Part shown: positions 34,449-42,256 of the stretch, piece by piece
Numbering within the stretch: the stretch's first letter is position 1
Layout of the letters: each line of letters opens with the position of its first letter
Assembly: GCF_020966635.1 (NCBI RefSeq)
Contig: NZ_JAJKFQ010000005.1
Location: 1-64,000, forward strand
Origin: Stieleria sp. JC731
GTDB lineage: Bacteria > Planctomycetota > Planctomycetia > Pirellulales > Pirellulaceae
Reading direction: 5' to 3'
DNA: 64,000 bases
The notes under the pieces: model-generated
Told to the model about the DNA's origin: nothing
The model's database searches: none
Seen by the model: the letters and a program-made list of their open reading frames with translations, nothing else
Made by a program: the position numbers and the translations under genes

Positions 34449-35735
34449 CTAGGCGATGTCTCGTGACAAGCACAGGGTGACGTTTTGACCGCCAAAGCCG
34501 AAGCTGTTGTTCAAGGCGTATGGGATGTCGGCTTTTCGCGCTTCATTGGGAACGTAGTCCAAATCGCACAACGGATCAGGGTTTTCGTAATTGATCGTTG
34601 GCGGCAGGATGCTGTCACGCATCGCGAGCAGGCAAACAATCATTTCGGTAACGCCCGCGGCTGCAATCAGGTGTCCCATCATGCTTTTCGTGCTGCTGAC
34701 CGGAACATTGGCAGCGTTGTCACCAAAAACTTGTTTACACGCCAAGGTTTCGACTTTGTCATTGACCTGGGTGCTTGTCCCGTGAGCGTTGACGTAGCGA
34801 ATGTCGTTTGGTTTCAGTCCAGCGTCGGCGATGGACATACGCATCGCGGCGATCCCACCATGCCCGTCCGGTGGGATGTCCGTAATCCGGTAGGCGTCGG
34901 CGGTCGTTCCGTAGCCAGCGATTTCACCGTAGATCGTCGCACCGCGTTTTTGCGCGCTTTCAAGTTCTTCCAGGACCACCATGGCGGAACCTTCGCCGAG
35001 CACGAATCCGTTTCGCAAACGGTCAAAGGGGCGACTGGCTTTTGTCGGTTCGTCGTTGCTTTCACTTAATGCGGTTAACAAGTTGAATCCCGTGACGCCA
35101 AACGGGTGAATCATGCTGTGAGTGCCACCGGCCAGCATGACGTCGGCGTCACCACGGCGGATCATCTCAGTCGCTTCTCCGACGGCTTGGCTGCTAGCGG
35201 CGCATGCGGTCAAGCAGTTCAGGTTGGGGCCCTGGGCATTGAACATCGTTGCCAAGTGGGCCGCCGGCATGTTGGGTTCCTGCTCCAGTTCCTTTGCCGG
35301 GTCGAGCAATTGCAGGCCTTTGGAGATGAACGTCGAAGCGTCAAAGTCTCCGCCTGCGATTGCAGCGGTCATCATTTGGCTGAAAGTGTTGAAGTCCTGG
35401 TTGCCTTCGCCGCTGCCGAGATAAACGCCAAATCGAACCGGATCGCTGATCACTTCTAAGACGCCGCTGTCCTGGATCGCCTGTTTGGCGGCGCCGATAG
35501 CAAATTTCGTATGGCGTCCCAATTGATCGGTGCCACCGAGGGGATGATCGGCGTCCGTCAGGTTCCAGTCTTTGACTTCGGCGCTGATCTTTGTGGGGAA
35601 GCCGCTGGCATCGAATAGCGTTGTGTATCCGACTCCGCTTTTTCCAGCTTGCAAGCCCTTCCATACGGTCTGCGCATCATGTCCCATCGGGTTGATCATT
35701 CCGATGCCAGTGACAACGACTCGACGACGGTCCAT
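34449..35735 (-). CDS. fabF: Beta-ketoacyl-ACP synthase (FabF type)
   Basis: 428 residues. It condenses malonyl-ACP with an acyl chain. The catalytic Cys is C178 in NCLTACAASSQAVGEA; the two His are in YVNAHGTSTQVNDK and STKSMMGHLIAAAGVTE; the NNSFGFGGQNV end is typical. It lies 237 bases after the hot-dog gene, last in a KS / hot-dog / ACP / FabZ set. The set could make ordinary or special fatty acids; no reductase is present, so it must share one encoded elsewhere. Confidence 0.93.
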   Translation of the reverse strand: MDRRRVVVTGIGMINPMGHDAQTVWKGLQAGKSGVGYTTLFDASGFPTKISAEVKDWNLTDADHPLGGTDQLGRHTKFAIGAAKQAIQDSGVLEVISDPVRFGVYLGSGEGNQDFNTFSQMMTAAIAGGDFDASTFISKGLQLLDPAKELEQEPNMPAAHLATMFNAQGPNLNCLTACAASSQAVGEATEMIRRGDADVMLAGGTHSMIHPFGVTGFNLLTALSESNDEPTKASRPFDRLRNGFVLGEGSAMVVLEELESAQKRGATIYGEIAGYGTTADAYRITDIPPDGHGGIAAMRMSIADAGLKPNDIRYVNAHGTSTQVNDKVETLACKQVFGDNAANVPVSSTKSMMGHLIAAAGVTEMIVCLLAMRDSILPPTINYENPDPLCDLDYVPNEARKADIPYALNNSFGFGGQNVTLCLSRDIA

Positions 35736-35972
35736 AACGTGTGACCTTAGGAAGCTATTGAAGGGGAAAGGGAACAGGCTGGTGGGCGTGCGGTCAGCGC
35801 CGACGCATTGTAGGACACGCAGCCTTTCGGTACGGCATTCTTGCCGCAGGGCAATTGTTGCCGGGTCACACGGTGGATGCGTTCAACTGGCGAAACCGAC
35901 CGAGTGAAACGACAGACCGATTGAATCACGCGGCCCAAGAAATTTGGCTTGGGCCCGGCCGAACCGGTGCGA

Positions 35973-36491
35973 TCAATCGACCGTTTCCAGTTTGGCGTAT
36001 TTTGGGAATCGATTGCCGTTCTTGTCGATGGCCACGGTGAAGAACTTCATGATCTGAAGCATGCCTTTCAAGTCATCCGGTTCGAAAAGCGGTCCTTCGA
36101 CGATCGTTCCGTCTTCCAGGAAAGCAAACATCAGCTCGATCTCGGCCTGCAGATTCCCATCACAATGACTGGTGCAAGTCACCGTGCCGCCATTGTCCTG
36201 AAGTGCGTCCAATTTGACGTGGTACTGCAGGGTATCGCCGTTAAGTGCCGGTTGGTGGAAGCTCGCTTTGCCAACTTTGGCAAGCACGACTCGTTTATCA
36301 AAGTCGAATGCTTCGGCCACCATGATGCCGCCTAGCTGAGCCATCCCTTCGATAATCAGGGTTGGTGGCAGCATCGGGTATCCCGGGCAATACTCATCGA
36401 CGACTTCCGCATCGAGGCAGACATTTTTGATGCCTGCCGCGTGCGAGCCACTGACGAATTCCGTGAATCGATCGACCCAAAACCAACGCAT
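35973..36491 (-). CDS. FabA/FabZ-like hot-dog protein, catalytic His replaced
   Basis: 172 residues, clearly of the beta-hydroxyacyl-ACP dehydratase fold: EYCPGYPMLPPTLIIEGMAQ lines up with the FabZ signature HFPGxPxMPGVLxxEAxAQ. The catalytic His is Tyr (Y34) and the following Gly is Pro, while the catalytic Glu (E48) is kept. Its neighbour FabZ (36995-37516) has H34 and E48 at the same positions. It is probably not a normal dehydratase; a structural subunit or an acyl-binding role is possible. Its ATG follows the ACP stop codon with no gap, so translation is coupled. Confidence 0.85.
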   Translation of the reverse strand: MRWFWVDRFTEFVSGSHAAGIKNVCLDAEVVDEYCPGYPMLPPTLIIEGMAQLGGIMVAEAFDFDKRVVLAKVGKASFHQPALNGDTLQYHVKLDALQDNGGTVTCTSHCDGNLQAEIELMFAFLEDGTIVEGPLFEPDDLKGMLQIMKFFTVAIDKNGNRFPKYAKLETVD

Positions 36492-36881
36492 TTACGCGTT
36501 CACCTTGGTGGCGACGTATCGGCAAAGGTCACCGACGGTCAGCAGGTTGCCAAAGTTCTGGACTTTAGGATCGGCCTTGAAGTCGTCCAAGTTCGCCCAT
36601 GGCATGCGTCGTTCCAGTTCAGCCAAGCCCTCGGGGGTGACGGTACCGTCTTGGACGTATTGGCTGTTGGTCAGGATGTCTTCGGGCGACAGTTCTTCGC
36701 GAGGGATCTGAATGTCGAACGCCTTTTCCAGCTTGAAGACGATGTCCAAAAAGTCGATCGACTCTGCACCCAGATCGCCAACCAAGGTCGCGTCTTCGGT
36801 TGCTTCGTCTTCGTCGACACCCAAAGCGTCTTGGAGTGCTTCGTTAACCTTGGCGAAAATTTCTTCTTCTGTCAGTGCCAT
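36492..36881 (-). CDS. Acyl carrier protein, long form
   Basis: 129 residues, longer than the usual 75-85. The phosphopantetheine site is Ser41 in GDLGAESIDFLDIV, inside a normal ACP helix II. The extra length is an insertion after IPREELSPEDIL (about residues 65-110) before the last helix LLTVGDLCRYVATKV. It sits between two hot-dog genes in a fatty-acid-type cluster and is likely dedicated to that pathway. Confidence 0.9.
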   Translation of the reverse strand: MALTEEEIFAKVNEALQDALGVDEDEATEDATLVGDLGAESIDFLDIVFKLEKAFDIQIPREELSPEDILTNSQYVQDGTVTPEGLAELERRMPWANLDDFKADPKVQNFGNLLTVGDLCRYVATKVNA

Positions 36882-36994
36882 CTTGCTGTTTCCTAGTAAG
36901 GGGGTGGTTTGGAATTTCGGTCAGTCCCATAGACATTGACGATTTGACCGCAATCGTGCGGGGGCCTTCGTCACAGCGACGACCGGTTAGTGGA

Positions 36995-37516
36995 TTATGT
37001 TGTCGACACGGCGTCGCCAGTCTCGGTTGAGTCATCAGTCTCGTTGGAGAGCACGTCACCAAAAAGCTCGCGAAACTGCTTGGTGACGCGTCTTTTTACA
37101 TCTTCGTCTGTACCAATCTCGACCGGGTCATTGCTACCCGAACGCTCGAGAATTAGCCGTGCGCTGACGGTTGTGCGGCCTTCTTTCTGGGCAATCGCTT
37201 TGACGGTAAAGATCCCGTCGGATTCTTTGATGACTTCGGCGGTGACCTGCAAAGTCTGGTCAGGTGCCAGGAAATCACCAAATTTCACGTTGCGAACTTC
37301 GCGTAGGAGCACAATCGGTTGCTCGAAATTCGACTCGGTTCGGATCATCCAGACAGCCGCTTGATGCAAGGCTTCTAGCATCATGACGCCGGGCATCACC
37401 GGAAAACGCGGGAAATGGTCCTTGAGGTACTCCTCGTCGCCACGCAGCGTCCGCTCGGCAACGATCTTTTTGCCGGGAACGAGAGTGGTAATTCGATCGA
37501 GCTGGCAGTACTTCAT
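36995..37516 (-). CDS. fabZ: 3-hydroxyacyl-ACP dehydratase (FabZ type)
   Basis: 173 residues. The catalytic pair H34 and E48 is present in DHFPRFPVMPGVMMLEALHQ. The first 140 residues form the hot-dog domain; the remaining 30 form an acidic Ser/Thr/Asp tail of unknown use (SNETDDSTETGDAVSTT). It is first in the cluster on the minus strand, 113 bases before the ACP gene. It likely dehydrates the hydroxyacyl chain carried by the long ACP. Confidence 0.9.
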   Translation of the reverse strand: MKYCQLDRITTLVPGKKIVAERTLRGDEEYLKDHFPRFPVMPGVMMLEALHQAAVWMIRTESNFEQPIVLLREVRNVKFGDFLAPDQTLQVTAEVIKESDGIFTVKAIAQKEGRTTVSARLILERSGSNDPVEIGTDEDVKRRVTKQFRELFGDVLSNETDDSTETGDAVSTT

Positions 37517-37811
37517 GGATTAACGATGCGTGAAACTCGAGGGCCGATCAAGTTGATGTATTTGTGTGGGTTATCGGCAACCGCAATGACAACCGATTCG
37601 ACAAAGTCTACGTTTTTGGTCGACACAAAATAATGGGGTGTCCCAAGTCGCTCAACCACAGCTTGTTTAAGTCGATTCTTGGGGCAAGACCTGCTAGAAT
37701 TTGGGGGGGAATGGATGGTGTCGACGCCGCTAAGCGGTTGTTTACGCTGAATCCACGCCCAATCCATCTCGCCAACTGCATCGTTCCCGCCTGCCGAGGT
37801 CCCACCTTTCG

Positions 37812-40694
37812 ATGCGATTTTCTGTCCAACCATGCTTTTTTGCACTGGTCGTCGGCTCGATATTGCCTGCGATCGCTTCAGGATTCGAGCCCGGATCGGT
37901 CGAATTCTTCGAGCAAAACATTCGCCCAGTCCTCGTTGAGCATTGTTTTGAATGCCATAGCGAGAGCGCCGATCAGGTGGGGGGATCGCTATGGCTCGAT
38001 TCGGCAGACCAAATGCGTGCCGGTGGGGACAGCGGCCCCGCCGTGGAACCCGGCGATGCCGAAGCGAGCGTATTGATTTCGGCGTTGAAATACGAATCGA
38101 GTGAGATGCCGCCGGAAGGTCAGTTGCCAGAAAACGTGATAGAAGACTTCGTTGCTTGGGTTAACGCAGGCGCGATCGATCCACGCAAAGCTAGTGGAAC
38201 ACCCGCACCATCTGCTTCCAAAATCGATCTCGAACTGGGAAGGCAGTTTTGGGCCTTCCGCCCACTGAGCACGTCCGCTCTCGGTGGCAATGCTTCAGGG
38301 CACCAAAGCAATCCCAGCGACCATGCTGCGGTATCGGTTGCCGATCAAGTCGACGCGTTCGTTCAAGACCGGCTGCAAGACAGCGCCATCATTGCCAACG
38401 CGAAAGCCAATCCCGCTCAGCGATTGCGACGTTTGGCGTTTGACCTGACCGGCCTTCCACCGGACGAGTCACTGCGAAGTCGTTGGTTGGCGTCGCCAGA
38501 CGAGACAACTTGGCGACAGATCGTCGACGAGCTAATCGATTCACGTTCTTTTGCACAACACTGGGCGCGGCACTGGATGGATGTTGCGAGATACGCCGAC
38601 AGCAATGGGAGCGATTTCAATGCGACCTACCATGATGCGTGGCGTTATCGCGACTACTTGATCGATTCGTTTGATCAAGATCGACCGCTCGATGAATTGA
38701 TCCGGCAGCATGTCGCCGGTGATTTGCTTCCGGCGGATAACGATCAACAGCGTTATGACAATCTAGTCGCGACGACGTTCTTGATGCTTGGTCCGAAAAT
38801 GCTAAGCGAACGTGACAAAGAGAAATTGGTCATGGATGTTGTCGACGACCAAATCGATACGCTAGGTCGAGCCTTCCTGGGGCTGACGCTGGGATGTGCC
38901 CGATGCCACGATCACAAATTCGATCCCGTCCCGATGGAAGACTACTATGCACTGGCAGGGATCTTTAAGAGTACGCAGTCGCTTAATGGCGAATCGCAAC
39001 AATACGTCAGTGACTTTAACCGTGTTCCGCTACCGACGAGCAAAGAGCATCGGCAGCAGATTACTGACTACGAAAACCAGCTCAGTGATCTAGAAAAGCA
39101 GTTGAAGTCGGCGAAGCAAAAACAAAAGCAAGCCGAGAACGCACGCACGGCTGGCTTTTTGGTTGATGATGTCGATGCCAAAAAAGTAGGGCCCTGGGTC
39201 GAGTCAACGTATACGAAAGGCTTTATCGGAAAGGGATATTCCCACGACAATAACACCGCCAAAGGTGAGTGCACGATCGAGTTTCGGCGGAAGTTACCCG
39301 AGACAGGCAACTACATCGTTCGCTTTGCCTACAACACCAGCGGAAATCGTGCTGGCGAAGTTCCTATCAAAGTTGAAACGGCGGACGGCATCAAAGAGTT
39401 GCGTCTGTCGCAAAAGGAGTCGCTTGATCCGCCACCATGGAAATCGCTTGGAACGTTTCGTTTCGAGGCCGGACAAGATGCTGTTGTTACGATCAGCAAC
39501 GAAGGAACGAGCGGTTATGTGATCGCCGATGCGGTGGAGTTTGTATCCGAAAAGGATGCTGACAAAGGACAAAACGATGAAGCTCAACAGCGAATTGCCG
39601 CTGCGGTGAAACTCGTCGAATCGATCAATCAGAAAATCAAAACGCTGAAGGGGGCCAAGCCGTTACCGATCCCCGTCGCGATGGCACCCGCCGATCTTCC
39701 CGATGGCGAAATCGCAGATTGCAACGTCCATATTCGTGGTGAGGTTTATAATCTCGGTGATGTTGTGCCGCGAGGCTTCCTGCAAGTCTGTTCGCCTGGT
39801 GATGCCACCATCGATTCTCCAGAAGGGAGCGGACGAAAAGAACTGGCGTTCTGGCTGACCGATCCAGACAACCCCTTAGTTGCACGGGTGATGGTCAATC
39901 GAATTTGGGCCAAGTTGTTCGGCGAGGGCATTGTCCGTACCGTCGACAACTTTGGCAGCCGAGGCGAATTGCCATCGCATCCTGAATTGCTGGATGCTTT
40001 GGCGATCGAATTGATGCGAAGCGGTTGGAAGGCAAAACCGCTGATTCGGCAGCTGGTTCTTTCGGAAGCTTATTCGCGGAGCAGCGACTACGACGAGCAA
40101 GCTTATCAAGCCGACCCTGAAAACCGACTACTTTGGCGAGCTAATCGTAAGCGGATTCCAGCGGAGTCGATCCGCGATTCGATGATCGTTGCCGCGGGAG
40201 AGATGACCGATCAAGAACCGAAAACTCCTGTCGCAGACAAAGGCGTTTTGGTGACGAAGAACAACGCGACGACTCAGGAAGTTGTCTCGGGAATCGATCA
40301 GCCCGTTCGCACGATCTACCTGCCTGTCATACGTAGCAACATCGATCCGCTTTTACAGTCACTTGATGTTGCCGATCCGGATTTGCTAGTCGGCAAACGC
40401 CCGGTGACGAATGTGCCGGGGCAAGCCTTGGTGCTGCTTAACAGTGAATACGTCAATGCGTGGGCGAACCAAACGGCGGATCGGATTTTTGACGAACGGT
40501 CCCAGTGGGACCAACGTGTTGATGCTGTTTACCGCTATTGCTTGTCACGTGAAGTCACAGCCGGCGAACGTGAGGCGATCGAGCACTACCTTGGCATCGA
40601 TCCGCGAAAGCTGACCGCGGAACAAGAGCAGCAATGTTTGCGAGACTTAGTGGCTTCGGTATTCGCGTCGACAGAATTTCGAATGCTGGACTGA
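37812..40694 (+). CDS. PSCyt1 / DUF1549 / DUF1553 protein with golvesin-like domain (second copy)
   Basis: 960 residues from the ATG at 37812; the signal peptide is LVVGSILPAIASGFE. The order is the same as in the copy at 17161: PSCyt1 haem site CFECH, DUF1549 with RHWMDVARYADS and CARCHDHKFDP, a coiled segment (QLKSAKQKQKQAENA), a golvesin-like insert (KGFIGKGYSHDNNTAKG to YVIADAVEFVS), then DUF1553 (NPLVARVMVNRIWAKLFGEG). It is exported. The two copies have clearly diverged, so the duplication is old. The DUF1501 partner follows after 129 bases. Confidence 0.9.
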   Translation: MRFSVQPCFFALVVGSILPAIASGFEPGSVEFFEQNIRPVLVEHCFECHSESADQVGGSLWLDSADQMRAGGDSGPAVEPGDAEASVLISALKYESSEMPPEGQLPENVIEDFVAWVNAGAIDPRKASGTPAPSASKIDLELGRQFWAFRPLSTSALGGNASGHQSNPSDHAAVSVADQVDAFVQDRLQDSAIIANAKANPAQRLRRLAFDLTGLPPDESLRSRWLASPDETTWRQIVDELIDSRSFAQHWARHWMDVARYADSNGSDFNATYHDAWRYRDYLIDSFDQDRPLDELIRQHVAGDLLPADNDQQRYDNLVATTFLMLGPKMLSERDKEKLVMDVVDDQIDTLGRAFLGLTLGCARCHDHKFDPVPMEDYYALAGIFKSTQSLNGESQQYVSDFNRVPLPTSKEHRQQITDYENQLSDLEKQLKSAKQKQKQAENARTAGFLVDDVDAKKVGPWVESTYTKGFIGKGYSHDNNTAKGECTIEFRRKLPETGNYIVRFAYNTSGNRAGEVPIKVETADGIKELRLSQKESLDPPPWKSLGTFRFEAGQDAVVTISNEGTSGYVIADAVEFVSEKDADKGQNDEAQQRIAAAVKLVESINQKIKTLKGAKPLPIPVAMAPADLPDGEIADCNVHIRGEVYNLGDVVPRGFLQVCSPGDATIDSPEGSGRKELAFWLTDPDNPLVARVMVNRIWAKLFGEGIVRTVDNFGSRGELPSHPELLDALAIELMRSGWKAKPLIRQLVLSEAYSRSSDYDEQAYQADPENRLLWRANRKRIPAESIRDSMIVAAGEMTDQEPKTPVADKGVLVTKNNATTQEVVSGIDQPVRTIYLPVIRSNIDPLLQSLDVADPDLLVGKRPVTNVPGQALVLLNSEYVNAWANQTADRIFDERSQWDQRVDAVYRYCLSREVTAGEREAIEHYLGIDPRKLTAEQEQQCLRDLVASVFASTEFRMLD

Positions 40695-40823
40695 GTCATA
40701 GCACATGTGAGCATGCTGCTCTGATTCAGACAGCGATCGGTTTGACCAAAAGCAAACGCGAACAACCAATTTCAACTTGTCGTGTTTCGGACCATACGTT
40801 TTCCAATAACACCTGCCTACGAA

Positions 40824-42215
40824 ATGAACGAACAATTCCGAACACGGCTTGATCGTCGATCATTGCTTCAACAGTCCAGTATGGCACTTGGATCCCTGAT
40901 GTTGACAGCGACAACGTCCGGGCTGGGGCAAGCCGCTGCGATTGCTGGCCGCGAGGACGAGCATCCGGCACCACGAGCCAAACGTGTGATTTTTCTGTTC
41001 ATGCATGGTGGGCCGAGTCACGTCGACACATTCGACTACAAGCCTGAGCTCGCGAAGCACGACGGCAAAGACCTGCCATTTGATTTGCCACCTAATATCA
41101 GTGCCATTCCCAAGCTGATGAATGGTCCCTGGAAATTCGATCGGCACGGCGATTCCGGGTTGTGGGTCAGCGACTTGTTGCCTCACATGGCCGGTGAGGC
41201 TGATTCACTGTGTGTCATTCGAAGCATGTACACTCGCGGCCAGTCGCATGGTCAGGCAGTGGGGATGATCAACACGGGTAGTGATAACTTTGTCCGTCCC
41301 AGTGTTGGGGCATGGATCAGCTATGCACTCGGCAGCGGGCACCCTGACCTGCCTGCACACATCGCGATCGGGCCGGCAACTGCACACGGAGGCCCACGCA
41401 ACTACGGGGCGGCGTTTCTGCCGGCTCTTCATCAGGCCACGGCCATCGGCAGCAACGGAAAGCCCGGTAGCGGCAGCATTCCTTACCTATCCGGAAAGCT
41501 ACAGCCTGAAACCTTAAACCGCCGCTTCGAATTGTTGCAATCGTTGAATGGCCAGCACTTGCACCGGAGCGGTCCCGATCGAGAGATTGAGGGAGCGATC
41601 GCGTCGGTCGATCTCGCTCGGCGAATGCGAACCGCAGCACCTGAGGTTTTTGATCTTGATCGGGAAACCGAATCGGTTCGAGGTTCCTACGGGATCGGTC
41701 AGAAAGCCACCGACCAATTCGGACGCAGCTGTTTGCTCGCGCGACGTCTTGCCGAAGCCGGAGTTCGGTTTATCAGCGTTTCCAGCGGTCAGGTTTGGGA
41801 TCAGCACGGGAATCTGAAATCCGGCCACGAAAAGAACGCTTTGGCAACCGACCAACCGGTCGCGGCTTTGATTCGCGACTTGAAACAACGTGGTCTCTGG
41901 GATGACACACTGATTGTCTGGGGCGGTGAATTTGGTCGAACACCCGTCGTTCAAGGCAGCAATGGTCGTGACCACAACCCGCAGGGATTCAGCGTGGTCC
42001 TTTCCGGCGGTGCGGTGAAAAGCGGGTTCGCCTACGGTGCCACAGATGAGTTCGGCTACTACGCTCGTGAAAATCGAGTCCACATGCACGATCTACACGC
42101 CACGATGTTGCACATCATGGGGATCGATCACACCAAGTTGACATATCCCTATGCGGGACGTGATTTCCGGCTAACCGATGTGCATGGACGGATTGTTCAC
42201 GACATTCTGACCTAG
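40824..42215 (+). CDS. DUF1501 protein, Tat-exported (second copy)
   Basis: 463 residues from the ATG at 40824. The twin-arginine leader is [19 protein letters not shown]. The domain motifs are [41 protein letters not shown], and [20 protein letters not shown]. It belongs to the alkaline-phosphatase superfamily with an unknown substrate. It pairs with the DUF1549/DUF1553 gene upstream. The longer frame from 40782 is rejected because it would bury the Tat leader. Confidence 0.92.
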   Translation: MNEQFRTRLDRRSLLQQSSMALGSLMLTATTSGLGQAAAIAGREDEHPAPRAKRVIFLFMHGGPSHVDTFDYKPELAKHDGKDLPFDLPPNISAIPKLMNGPWKFDRHGDSGLWVSDLLPHMAGEADSLCVIRSMYTRGQSHGQAVGMINTGSDNFVRPSVGAWISYALGSGHPDLPAHIAIGPATAHGGPRNYGAAFLPALHQATAIGSNGKPGSGSIPYLSGKLQPETLNRRFELLQSLNGQHLHRSGPDREIEGAIASVDLARRMRTAAPEVFDLDRETESVRGSYGIGQKATDQFGRSCLLARRLAEAGVRFISVSSGQVWDQHGNLKSGHEKNALATDQPVAALIRDLKQRGLWDDTLIVWGGEFGRTPVVQGSNGRDHNPQGFSVVLSGGAVKSGFAYGATDEFGYYARENRVHMHDLHATMLHIMGIDHTKLTYPYAGRDFRLTDVHGRIVHDILT

Positions 42216-42256
42216 ACCCATTGGGGCGAGGCTAGTTGATCGAAATTACTTGTTGG

